A stretch of 43,730 nucleotides of DNA from a virus. The stretch lies in the IMG/VR virus record IMGVR_UViG_3300043431_000467, positions 1-43,730 of that record, one strand, 5' to 3'. The notes beneath the pieces were generated by a model, which did no database searches, was not told where the DNA came from, and worked only from the letters and a program-made list of their open reading frames with translations. Made by a program: the position numbers and the translations under genes. The first letter of the stretch is position 1, and each line of letters starts with the position of its first letter. Shown piece by piece: positions 15,783 through 22,373 of the stretch.

Positions 15783-16231
15783 GGCGCCTCGCGGATGTCA
15801 CGGCCCCGGTACGGAAACCAGATCGCGAGCTTCTCGTGCGCGCCATCTAGCCCGACGTCCGTACAAGCTCCGAACCAGTGCCGGAGCTCGTGCTCGATCG
15901 TGGCGTTGCCGTAGAACGAGTTGTCCCACTGCTGATCGACAAAGATCGTGTTGCCTTGCAGGCAGCCGTAGAGTTCGTTGCTGCCGCCGCACGTGATCTG
16001 TAGTTTGTTCTGCGGGAGCATCTCGTAGTGGATAGTCCACATCGCGCGCTTGCATCCGACGTTGATGTCTGGCAAGCCCTGTGCGAGCCAGCGCTGCCTG
16101 AGGTCGACCGCGTGGTCGAACAGGTTCACAATCGGCTCGCTGAAGTTGTCACTACACGAGGTAGCGCCGCATGACACAAATAGACACAGAACTAGGGGTA
16201 GGTGTTTCATCGGGGGATCCATCGCAGTCAT
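15779..16231 (-). CDS. Secreted or lipid-anchored protein with an HExxH zinc-peptidase motif
   Basis: 150 codons from ATG 16231, chosen for the GGAGG seven bases upstream; ATG 16210 is an alternative that gives a shorter signal peptide. A hydrophobic N-terminal segment (HLPLVLCLFVSC) followed by cysteines 16, 21 and 26 looks like a lipoprotein or secretion signal. HELRH at residues 114-118, in a helix preceded by NATIE, is the gluzincin-type HExxH motif; the third ligand is not evident (His 132 is possible). Eight cysteines in total suggest a disulphide-stabilised exported protein. It heads the left QL array. Function is inferred only. Confidence 0.55.
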   Translation of the reverse strand: MTAMDPPMKHLPLVLCLFVSCGATSCSDNFSEPIVNLFDHAVDLRQRWLAQGLPDINVGCKRAMWTIHYEMLPQNKLQITCGGSNELYGCLQGNTIFVDQQWDNSFYGNATIEHELRHWFGACTDVGLDGAHEKLAIWFPYRGRDIREAP

Positions 16232-16563
16232 GCTTCTACCTCCAACTCCCAGACCAAGACCTCGCCGGGGATGACTGCCGCCGGGCTGCAAATCCCGGAG
16301 CTGAGAAGTCCAGCTTCCCAGGTATTGTAGTTTTTCTCGTTCTGCTCCGCGGCGGCCGCGCGCCCTTGGTGCCAGGCGGTCCAATCCCCGGCCCAGACGC
16401 TGGAGGGGGGAACAACCTTCTTCGGCCGCTTCAGTGCCAGTTCCAGTTCGGAGGCATAGGCGTCCGCCGCGGCTCGGGTGGTGAACGTCTTGATCGCCCA
16501 GCAGTTCGGGCTGTAGTCGTCGTAATCCGCAGATGCCGAGCCCACAACTGTGAACACTTTCAT
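16228..16563 (-). CDS. Unknown protein, 111 residues
   Basis: Start at ATG 16563, with AAAGGTGG about six bases upstream. The sequence (MKVFTVVGS, CWAIKTFTTRAAADAYASEL, then WTAWHQGRAAAAEQNEKNY) resembles short phage proteins with a beta-hairpin followed by an 'AxxYAxxLE' helix, but I do not recognise a family. A sigma70-like promoter lies just upstream. It overlaps the metallopeptidase-like gene by ATGA. Confidence 0.65.
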   Translation of the reverse strand: MKVFTVVGSASADYDDYSPNCWAIKTFTTRAAADAYASELELALKRPKKVVPPSSVWAGDWTAWHQGRAAAAEQNEKNYNTWEAGLLSSGICSPAAVIPGEVLVWELEVEA

Positions 16564-16577
16564 GGCTTCCACCTTTT

Positions 16578-16775
16578 TCAGTTCGGCGTTGCTGCCGATA
16601 GAGATGATGGTACCGCATCCCCGGCTCGATGCAAGCGTCGACACTCGTCGACGACTACGATTTGTAGCAGGGCTAGGTGATCTTCGTGCACGCGACGCAC
16701 CTTGTCGCTGCTTGCGCACTTCGCCTTGAACTGGGCCCGGTGCATGCTGAGTTCGAGTGCTTGAAGTGTAGTCAT
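16578..16775 (-). CDS. Unknown small protein, 65 residues
   Basis: Start at ATG 16775, overlapping the upstream stop. Helical and basic N-terminal half (LQALELSMHRAQFKAKC, KVRRVHEDHLALLQI), then ECRRLHRAGD and a Ser-rich tail. No family recognised. The promoter candidate at 16607-16634 lies within its 3' part. Confidence 0.55.
   Translation of the reverse strand: MTTLQALELSMHRAQFKAKCASSDKVRRVHEDHLALLQIVVVDECRRLHRAGDAVPSSLSAATPN
16607..16634 (-). promoter_or_regulatory. Sigma70-like promoter candidate
   Basis: On the minus strand TTGCAT (-35), 16-base spacer, TACCAT (-10). It points at the gene starting at 16563. A short spacer and a moderate -10 make it uncertain. Confidence 0.35.
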
Positions 16776-16984
16776 TCGTCGAAAACCTTGTCGAGGAGCC
16801 AGTACATAGACATTCCAACCCCCACCAACAATACGCCCACAATTGGCGCCAAGGAGAGCAAGGCCAGCACTCTGACGATCTCCTTGGCTACGGTCGGCGT
16901 CAACCAAGCCAGGTCCCAGCACACGACCGCGACTGCCAGGTACAGCGCCGGAAGCATGAGAATTGCAAGTTTGGCGTAGGTCAT
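16772..16984 (-). CDS. Small two-helix membrane protein
   Basis: 70 codons from ATG 16984 (TGATG junction with the upstream gene). Two hydrophobic segments are visible: LAILMLPALYLAVAVVCW near the N-terminus and LALLSLAPIVGVLLVGVG near the C-terminus, joined by a short charged loop. Family and role unknown; several other tiny membrane proteins lie in the same operon. Confidence 0.6.
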   Translation of the reverse strand: MTYAKLAILMLPALYLAVAVVCWDLAWLTPTVAKEIVRVLALLSLAPIVGVLLVGVGMSMYWLLDKVFDE

Positions 16985-17139
16985 CGCTCCTCCTGCAGCC
17001 GATAGTGTGCTTCTTCGAGCTCCACTTCAGCGTCGCGCACTTCCTCTTGAAGTATCTGACGCAGCCGAGCCTTCAGCATCAGGATCTCAGCCCTGGCCGC
17101 CGCAAGCTCTACTGCCAGCTTTTCCATTTCTTCCATCAT
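16981..17139 (-). CDS. Small coiled-coil protein, 52 residues
   Basis: From ATG ATG at 17139 to TGA 16983-16981. Almost entirely a charged amphipathic helix (EEMEKLAVELAAARAEIL, MLKARLRQILQEE, ELEEAHYRLQEER) with heptad spacing, hence a likely coiled coil. The start lies in the motif GGAGCACGCCATGATGG, repeated exactly at the next gene's start (17333). Confidence 0.6.
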   Translation of the reverse strand: MMEEMEKLAVELAAARAEILMLKARLRQILQEEVRDAEVELEEAHYRLQEER

Positions 17140-17333
17140 GGCGTGCTCCGACCCTTCTCACTGGCCAGATCTCGAGCTATCTCGAGGGCTCGAGATAATC
17201 TGCTCTGGGCATCCTCTACTCTGTGGATCCAATCGGCGCTAGAACTTGCTGGGCCGCCGATTAGACGCTTGGCATCCGCCACAAGTGCCTTGGCGAGCGT
17301 CACGCGCTCTTGGGCGGTTAGCGGCCCCATCAT
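17136..17333 (-). CDS. Unknown small helical protein, 65 residues
   Basis: Start ATG 17333 chosen over the longer frame because it overlaps the upstream TGA and has GGAG seven bases before it. Sequence is helical (PLTAQERVTLAKALVADAK, WIHRVEDAQSRLSRALEIA). No family recognised. Confidence 0.6.
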   Translation of the reverse strand: MMGPLTAQERVTLAKALVADAKRLIGGPASSSADWIHRVEDAQSRLSRALEIARDLASEKGRSTP

Positions 17334-17569
17334 GGCGTGCTCCATTCGATGGTGACGCTGACGTTCACGCAATGTGCTACTGCCGGCATGTTGATGATCT
17401 CTGCAATAGCCAGACCCAGCACCACGGCTTGTTCGTTGTTGAGCTTCAGGAGCAGTCGATCGTCGAACTCGAACGGGACGCCTATGCTGAGATCCTGAAA
17501 CGCGAGACGCACAGTCGGACGCCCCTTGCGCCGGGTCTGGATCTGCGAAAATACCATGTCATCCATCAT
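17330..17569 (-). CDS. Unknown small protein, 79 residues
   Basis: From ATG 17569 (ATGA overlap with the upstream gene). Mixed alpha/beta character: GRPTVRLAFQDLSIGVPFEF, then NNEQAVVLGLAIAEIIN and a final VNVSVTIEW strand. No family recognised. Confidence 0.6.
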   Translation of the reverse strand: MMDDMVFSQIQTRRKGRPTVRLAFQDLSIGVPFEFDDRLLLKLNNEQAVVLGLAIAEIINMPAVAHCVNVSVTIEWSTP

Positions 17570-18258
17570 CGCACCGCCTTGTTCTTGATCTTGACGACTT
17601 CCGTGATCACGACACCCGGGATTTCAATCTTGCCCTTGTAGGCATCGGCCTGGGCCTGGATGAGTGCCGTGTTCACAACCTTGGTCCAGTATGCCTCGGG
17701 GATCAGTGAGATGTCAACAATTCGAATCTCGTAATCGACCTCTTCGCGTGACGTTTCTGGAAGCTCGAGCCGTTGCCCCCCGTGCGCTACGAAAAGTGTG
17801 TCTTTGTCGCCCTGCCCGCCACTGTCCTCGATGGCTTTGAGCGCCGCGAGTTCGGCGGCGCGGATGACGGCACGTGCGTCGGCCTGCAACCGCTTGCAGA
17901 CGTCTTCGATCTTCTGCCAGAACTCGGCGACCGGCTTGCACAAGTTGTCGATACGCCGGCCCGCCTCGAGGGCGGGCTCTTTCAGATGCTTGCGTAGCGT
18001 CTCGATCTCTTTGCGCTGGTCGAACGCCTCGCGTTGCAGCTCGCCGACCAGGTCCATCGACTCCTGATCCTCGATGACGAACTCGGCCAGAATCTGCAGG
18101 CGCTCGCGCCCGGCCTGTTCCCAGATCTGGAGCTGGGATAGCGCCTCCTCCGGCGCCTCGACCGAGGTCTTGCCCGGCTTCGAGGCTTTGCGGGCACGCT
18201 TCTTCGGCGTCTCGGGTACCAGTTCAGCTTTCACTTCTTGTTCTTGTTCTTCGGTCAT
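17566..18258 (-). CDS. Phage coiled-coil protein, recombination/replication-associated type
   Basis: 230 codons from ATG 18258. A basic, low-complexity N-terminus (TPKKRARKASKPGKT) is followed by a long coiled coil (residues about 55-140: ESMDLVGELQREAFDQR, then KPVAEFWQKIEDVCKRL) and a C-terminal region with VDYEIRIVDISLIPEAYW and KIEIPGVVITEV. The IPxxY...IPGV ending recurs in phage proteins encoded near single-strand annealing or nuclease genes, whose function I cannot state. No catalytic motif was seen. Confidence 0.55.
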   Translation of the reverse strand: MTEEQEQEVKAELVPETPKKRARKASKPGKTSVEAPEEALSQLQIWEQAGRERLQILAEFVIEDQESMDLVGELQREAFDQRKEIETLRKHLKEPALEAGRRIDNLCKPVAEFWQKIEDVCKRLQADARAVIRAAELAALKAIEDSGGQGDKDTLFVAHGGQRLELPETSREEVDYEIRIVDISLIPEAYWTKVVNTALIQAQADAYKGKIEIPGVVITEVVKIKNKAVR

Positions 18259-18261
18259 CTC

Positions 18262-18633
18262 TTAGCCTCTTCCGCAGTGCGGGCAGGGGTAGTTCAACAG
18301 CTTGTTCTTGATGTCCTTCTCGGTGCACCTGATTTCGCCCAGAAAAAACTTGGCTCGAGTACCGGGTCCCTCATCAAAGCGCTGGGCGCCTAGCACCTGG
18401 CACTCGTACACGTTGGCGCATTTGTCGCCCGGGTATGGCGGATATGACGTGCTGCCACTGTACTCCCAGTGCAATATGGGTGACTTGCGGCGTTTGGGTG
18501 CCTTCTTGTCAGTGCACTGACACGGCACATCGCCGCTTACTAGATTTCCCTCGTGTGTGGTGGTCTCGAGTCGCCAGTAGCCGCGACCTCCACACTGTGC
18601 ACACTTCGGTTTCGGCTTGTGCCGTTCGGTCAT
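18262..18633 (-). CDS. Small zinc-binding-motif protein
   Basis: 123 codons from ATG 18633, with AAGGAGGAG upstream. The N-terminal CAQCGGRGYW followed by a CQC pair, and a C-terminal PCPHCGRG, are two Cys pairs of zinc-ribbon/DnaJ-type spacing. Between them lies a beta-rich segment (KCANVYECQVLGAQRF). Likely a structural zinc site; function unknown. Confidence 0.6.
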   Translation of the reverse strand: MTERHKPKPKCAQCGGRGYWRLETTTHEGNLVSGDVPCQCTDKKAPKRRKSPILHWEYSGSTSYPPYPGDKCANVYECQVLGAQRFDEGPGTRAKFFLGEIRCTEKDIKNKLLNYPCPHCGRG

Positions 18634-18797
18634 GCCCTGCTCCTCCTTAGGGCAGTGTCGGTCCGCTCGGCCCACAGCAGCAAGAAAAGACCCAAGCACC
18701 CCTTGCTTCCGATCGTCGGCGCCAATAGCCAGAACCCGACAACGTACAGTGCCAACACCAGAACAGCCAGAATTAGCCGAATTTGCTTGTCGGTCAT
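18630..18797 (-). CDS. Small membrane protein, 55 residues
   Basis: From ATG 18797 to TGA 18632-18630. Two hydrophobic stretches: IRLILAVLVLALYVVGFWLL and GCLGLFLLLWAE. Ends with a basic tail that codes the strong ribosome site of the next gene. ATGA overlaps at both ends support translation. Unknown role. Confidence 0.6.
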   Translation of the reverse strand: MTDKQIRLILAVLVLALYVVGFWLLAPTIGSKGCLGLFLLLWAERTDTALRRSRA

Positions 18798-19129
18798 TTC
18801 CCTTCTCCTACTTTTCCGAGCGCCTTGTCGATGCGCGAGCCTATAAACTCAATCACTTTCTGGCCGTTATCCGCGGTTCCGATCTTGCGCGCCTCCGTCA
18901 TCAGTTGCGCTTTGAGCAGGCTCTCAGGGGTTGGCAGAAGGGCCGCAAGGCCGAAAAGCACCGCTACTATGACAGGGCCGTACTTGTAGGGGCCGGACAT
19001 CGGCTTGGGCTCGTCAAATGCTATATGCCTAGCGATTTGAGCGGTAACCCATACTGTCGCCCACAGAAAACCGGCCACGATCAAAGTGGCTTGTACATTC
19101 GCGGCAATGCTCATGAGATATAAAATCAT
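18794..19129 (-). CDS. Two-helix membrane protein, 111 residues
   Basis: From ATG 19129, GGAGG eight bases upstream. Hydrophobic segments VQATLIVAGFLWATVWVTA and YGPVIVAVLFGLAALLP flank a short polar loop; the C-terminal about 35 residues are charged (MTEARKIGTADNGQKV). No family recognised. It overlaps neighbours by ATGA on both sides. Confidence 0.6.
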   Translation of the reverse strand: MILYLMSIAANVQATLIVAGFLWATVWVTAQIARHIAFDEPKPMSGPYKYGPVIVAVLFGLAALLPTPESLLKAQLMTEARKIGTADNGQKVIEFIGSRIDKALGKVGEGK

Positions 19130-19569
19130 GCCCTGATCCTCCCAGTCTCACGTAATCCCATATACACCGCGCACAGAACGTGCGCACGGTGTGTCTTCAG
19201 TTTCGAGATAGTACGCAGCTCTTGTGCCGTGAGCGCCTCGAGCGCGCGCTTGTGACGCAAGTCCTTGTTGAGCGTGTACGGGTAGTCGTACCTTCGATAC
19301 TTGAACCGTCCGGCATACTCTCCGGCGGCGATACACAGCTCTTGTACGTCCTCTTGGGTCGCTCTGCCCTTACGCTTGGTCGGATCCACTTGCTGAATGT
19401 ACGGTCTTTCCATGATCACGCGGGGGCACAGCCCCCCAAGTATCACCAGAAATGCCTCTTGGTCGCGAGGCGTTTTGCCCGTTTCGACAAGCACCTTGTT
19501 GCTGTCGAAACGAGCCCAGGCCAGGAAGTTCACGCTCGGATCCCCGAACGTGGTGTGCTCCCAGATCAT
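19126..19569 (-). CDS. RuvC/RNase H-fold-like protein, possibly degenerate
   Basis: 147 codons from ATG 19569. The order of motifs follows RuvC-like phage resolvases: GDPSVNFLAWARF near the N-terminus (Asp 10 in place of the first catalytic Asp), a VIMERPYIQQ strand with Glu 54, a basic middle (NKDLRHKRALEAL) and a C-terminal THRAHVLCAVYMGL. In RuvC-like enzymes that last helix reads HxxDA; here the Asp is Cys 133, so catalysis may be lost or altered. Fold assignment is by pattern and moderate in certainty. Confidence 0.5.
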   Translation of the reverse strand: MIWEHTTFGDPSVNFLAWARFDSNKVLVETGKTPRDQEAFLVILGGLCPRVIMERPYIQQVDPTKRKGRATQEDVQELCIAAGEYAGRFKYRRYDYPYTLNKDLRHKRALEALTAQELRTISKLKTHRAHVLCAVYMGLRETGRIRA

Positions 19570-19685
19570 CGCCGATACCCGCGAACGATAAACGACAAGG
19601 CGATGTCTACCACCATGTAGCAGCAGAACACGATGAAGCAGACCGCAAGCACCTGCCCCGCCCACTCGAGGAGGTTCAAGATCAC
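19566..19685 (-). CDS. Tiny single-span membrane protein, 39 residues
   Basis: From GTG 19685 (GTGA overlap with the upstream stop) to TGA 19568-19566. Hydrophobic and cysteine-containing core: WAGQVLAVCFIVFCCYMVVD then IALSFIV, ending in RGYRR. Exact overlaps on both sides are the main support. Confidence 0.5.
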   Translation of the reverse strand: MILNLLEWAGQVLAVCFIVFCCYMVVDIALSFIVRGYRR

Positions 19686-20098
19686 CGGCCCTGCTCCTTG
19701 GCCTTGGCCAACAGCTCGTACCGGCTAGAGACCTTGAAGTGCTCGAAGAGACCAGACAGGTAGCCGTGTACTGAGTACTCGCCCACGCCCAGCGTTTCCT
19801 GCATCTGCGCCGTGCTCTCGCCACGGAGCACGCACTCGAGCGCCTGCTCCTGGCGCGCGGATAGCATGCGCTGGAACGAAGGAACTGTGTCGTCGCCGGC
19901 AAGCTTGGCGAGCAGGGCTGCGCGGCAGCGCACCCCGAATCGGGAGTACAGACGATTCAAGGTCTTGCTGACAGAGAAGGGCTTAATCCCTAGCTGCTCT
20001 GCGACCTGATTCGCAGTTCGAAATCCTGGCCCGAAGGCGTCGATGATCGCTGCTTCGCGCGGGGTCAGTCCGCGATGGTCACGTGTGCGCTTTCTCAT
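19682..20098 (-). CDS. Regulator-like protein with two LuxR/GerE-type HTH domains
   Basis: 138 codons from ATG 20098. Residues 11-67 (LTPREAAIIDAF, VAEQLGIKPFSVSKTLNRLY) and 79-133 (LSARQEQALECVLRGEST, ETLGVGEYSVHGYLSGLFEHF) each show the four-helix GerE pattern: a starting L[TS]xRE/Q, then the recognition helix followed by the dimerisation helix. There is no receiver or ligand domain, so it is a stand-alone double DNA-binding protein. It may regulate phage or host promoters; targets unknown. Confidence 0.65.
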   Translation of the reverse strand: MRKRTRDHRGLTPREAAIIDAFGPGFRTANQVAEQLGIKPFSVSKTLNRLYSRFGVRCRAALLAKLAGDDTVPSFQRMLSARQEQALECVLRGESTAQMQETLGVGEYSVHGYLSGLFEHFKVSSRYELLAKAKEQGR

Positions 20099-20676
20099 TT
20101 TCTTGGGTCTCCTAGTGCCTCGAAGGCTACTGTCATCATATTGGCGCACTCTCCCCAATAGAGCAAGCACAAAGGTGCAGGAAATGTAGACTTGTAGCCG
20201 ACAAACTTGACCGGATCTAGGTCTACGACTAGGGCTGCCGACAGTGCAGCCTTGCGGAACCAGCGTCGATGCCCGCGAGTAGGGACCAGCGTTGCGACCT
20301 CGTACGTCTGCCCCTGCTCCTTGCACTTCGCGAGCCACACCTTCAGGTCCGCATACGGCGGGTTCACGTAGGTGTAGTCTTGCCAGGGCTCGCACAGCCC
20401 GTCCACTTCGTTGTCCTGTGCGATGAAGACAGTGCGCTTGCCCTCCTTCCGCGGCGGCACGCACCACTTCGTCTCGGCCGGTACGAGAGAATCAGGGCCG
20501 GAGCACGGGTCGAGTGCGATCTTCGGCCAGACCTGCAACAAGGCTATGATAATCGGCAGCGGCGTGTAGATCTCTTGCGGGCGATCGCCGGGACCGATCA
20601 TGGACTTCGCGATGTTCTTGCGGCTCTCCTCGCGCGCGCCGTAGAACGCCTGAAGACACGGAATTGGCTCAGGCAT
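20095..20676 (-). CDS. Phage DNA N6-adenine methyltransferase (Dam-like)
   Basis: 193 codons from ATG 20676, with GGAGG further upstream. Residues 56-60 DPCSG and the later DGLCEPWQDYTYVNPPY (NPPY at 105-108) match the phage Dam family (DNA N-6-adenine-methyltransferase), followed by the VATLVPTRGHRRWF and GYKSTFPAPLCLLYW segments. It would methylate adenine in phage DNA, perhaps to evade restriction. No restriction gene is nearby. It overlaps the upstream gene by 8 bases. Confidence 0.8.
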   Translation of the reverse strand: MPEPIPCLQAFYGAREESRKNIAKSMIGPGDRPQEIYTPLPIIIALLQVWPKIALDPCSGPDSLVPAETKWCVPPRKEGKRTVFIAQDNEVDGLCEPWQDYTYVNPPYADLKVWLAKCKEQGQTYEVATLVPTRGHRRWFRKAALSAALVVDLDPVKFVGYKSTFPAPLCLLYWGECANMMTVAFEALGDPRK

Positions 20677-21127
20677 CGTCCGCGTGCCTCCAAAACACAT
20701 GACCTGTGGCCGGGTCCGTACGGAAGATGTACTTGCCGATCTGGCACTCGTAGCCTGAAGTTGTAATTGTAGTGCCGCTGCTGGCCGTACCGTCACTGCC
20801 TGTACGGCCGCCGCCGCCGCCAGTTGTAATTGTTGCAGTGCTGCCGCCCGCGGAGATTCCGGCGCCGCCGCCCCCACCCGCGGAGATTCCGACGGCGCGA
20901 AAGCCTACGAACCGCACTGCGAGCCCGTGCGACCAGCTCGAGGGCTCGTGTTTGTACTGCAGCTGACAAGGCACCGCGGCACCCGGGCTCGCCTCAACTG
21001 CCCGCGGCGCCTGCACGCAGCTGCAGACGTGGTAGCCGCACCCGCCGCACGCCTTGGTCTCCGCGCGCGCCTGCCCGATTGGGCTGACCACATGTCGAAT
21101 CTTGCCATTGACCGTTCTGAATTTCAT
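20669..21127 (-). CDS. Unknown Cys-rich/Gly-rich protein sharing a peptide with the neighbouring phosphatase
   Basis: 152 codons; GGAGG lies about six bases before ATG 21127, and a promoter candidate lies just upstream. It has a CGGCGYHVCSC cysteine cluster, then KHEPSSWSHGLAVRFV, which is almost the same as the C-terminal KHTEPSSWSHGFAVEFV of the upstream metallophosphatase. A poly-Gly/Ala/Thr linker and a C-terminal GYECQIGKYIFRTDPATGH domain follow. It may be built partly from a duplicated phosphatase segment. Function unknown. Confidence 0.55.
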   Translation of the reverse strand: MKFRTVNGKIRHVVSPIGQARAETKACGGCGYHVCSCVQAPRAVEASPGAAVPCQLQYKHEPSSWSHGLAVRFVGFRAVGISAGGGGGAGISAGGSTATITTGGGGGRTGSDGTASSGTTITTSGYECQIGKYIFRTDPATGHVFWRHADDA

Positions 21128-21145
21128 CTGTCGCCTCCAGCACTG

Positions 21146-21174
21146 ATAGTACCGCAGGCAGCAGGGGCAGGCAA
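21146..21174 (-). promoter_or_regulatory. Sigma70-like promoter for the 21127 gene
   Basis: Minus strand: TTGCCT, 17-base spacer, TACTAT, then a 5' leader carrying GGAGG before ATG 21127. It is in the largest gap (50 bases) of this part of the operon. Confidence 0.5.
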
Positions 21175-21177
21175 GTG

Positions 21178-22116
21178 CTAGCGTATCAGTTTCAGCAGGG
21201 GCAGGAGCTGGCTTTCACCATCGTGGATCGTAACGTTCAGATGCAGGAACCGACCGGAAGCCTTCTGGACGAACTCTACAGCGAAGCCGTGCGACCAGCT
21301 CGAGGGCTCGGTGTGTTTGTACAGCGGCTGCAGCTTCGCCAACGTGCCGGGGCACCAGGCCCCGAACCCGGCCGACATGACTGTGCGCTCTACCGCGCTC
21401 TGTGCTCGGTGCGTGTGCCCGTGCACCACGTTCGTGCCGACGCGCACGAGATGCGTGTACGTCGCGTGCTTGCCGTGCGAGATGCCGTGAACGAAGATGA
21501 TCTTGCCGAGCCGAATGGCGCCAGGAATTGACAAGTCGTCATAGAATTCCGAACGCTTGCGGTAGCGAATTCCGCGCTCCTTCATGTGGAGCACGCTTTG
21601 CGGGCCCATCGACTCTACGAAGAGATCGGCGTCGCGCCGAGTCGTGAAACTGCGCGCGGCCCAGCGCTCTACGTGCTGCTCGTGGTTGCCCTCGATGTAG
21701 TCGTAGCCCCTAGCGTTGGGGGTGACGGCGCACAGTTCCGACAGGAACACGTTGGCCTGCGCCACGTCATCCGCGTAGGACTCGGCCAGCTCGTTCGTGT
21801 ACGTGCGCTGATGCGAGTTGAATGTGCCGCCGCAATCCAGATGATCCCCGAGGAGTACGACCTGTTTCGGATCCAGCTCCTTGGCGTCCTTCAGCATTGC
21901 CCTGGCCGCCGGCCAGTCGATGTGCGCGCCGTGGGAGTCCGGGATCACCAAACGTACGAACGATGCGAACGGCCGCGCTTCGCCTTTGGGCTTCCCGGCC
22001 TTAGGGGCCTTCGCTTTGCGCAGCGCCTCGCTCTGGGCTAGGGCCTTGCGTAGTTGCGCGTTCTCGTCGGCTAGATCTGAGCGATTGGCTTTGCAGATCA
22101 GCTCCTTGGCCCTCAC
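21178..22116 (-). CDS. Calcineurin-like metallophosphatase
   Basis: 312 codons. The metallophosphoesterase motifs are in order: DSH (residues 60-62), GDHLD (90-94), GNHE (143-146), a lone His 210 after IIFV, and GHTH (233-236). The N-terminal about 50 residues are a helical, Lys-rich extension. Phage enzymes of this family sit among replication genes and act on phosphodiesters or nucleotides, but the substrate is not known. Its C-terminal EPSSWSHGFAVEFV peptide recurs in the next gene. Confidence 0.85.
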   Translation of the reverse strand: MRAKELICKANRSDLADENAQLRKALAQSEALRKAKAPKAGKPKGEARPFASFVRLVIPDSHGAHIDWPAARAMLKDAKELDPKQVVLLGDHLDCGGTFNSHQRTYTNELAESYADDVAQANVFLSELCAVTPNARGYDYIEGNHEQHVERWAARSFTTRRDADLFVESMGPQSVLHMKERGIRYRKRSEFYDDLSIPGAIRLGKIIFVHGISHGKHATYTHLVRVGTNVVHGHTHRAQSAVERTVMSAGFGAWCPGTLAKLQPLYKHTEPSSWSHGFAVEFVQKASGRFLHLNVTIHDGESQLLPLLKLIR

Positions 22117-22373
22117 TTAGACCACTCCCGTCCAAGTTGCTCGCGGACGACGCGGCGTAGACTGTCGCGCCCCCCGCCGGTCCAGCCCATTTGACGCAGC
22201 ATTTTGGTTGTGGCGTGCAGGCTGACGCGCTGCGAATAGCTTGTAGTCTTGTCGTTGTGCTCGATGATAGCCTTCACCTCCTTGCACATCGCGGCTGAGA
22301 GCGGGTACACGCACTGGCGCTTGGCGTCGATCAGGTTTGCGGCTTTGATCTTGGTCTTCAGTTGTGCTGCCAC
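22113..22373 (-). CDS. Small protein between polymerase and phosphatase, possible HTH
   Basis: 86 codons if started at GTG 22373, which has AAGGAG about ten bases upstream inside the end of the polymerase gene; the longer frame would overlap much more. Sequence (IKAANLIDAKRQCVYPL, QRVSLHATTKMLRQMGWTG) has a helix-turn-helix-like C-terminal half. No family recognised. Confidence 0.55.
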   Translation of the reverse strand: MAAQLKTKIKAANLIDAKRQCVYPLSAAMCKEVKAIIEHNDKTTSYSQRVSLHATTKMLRQMGWTGGGRDSLRRVVREQLGREWSK

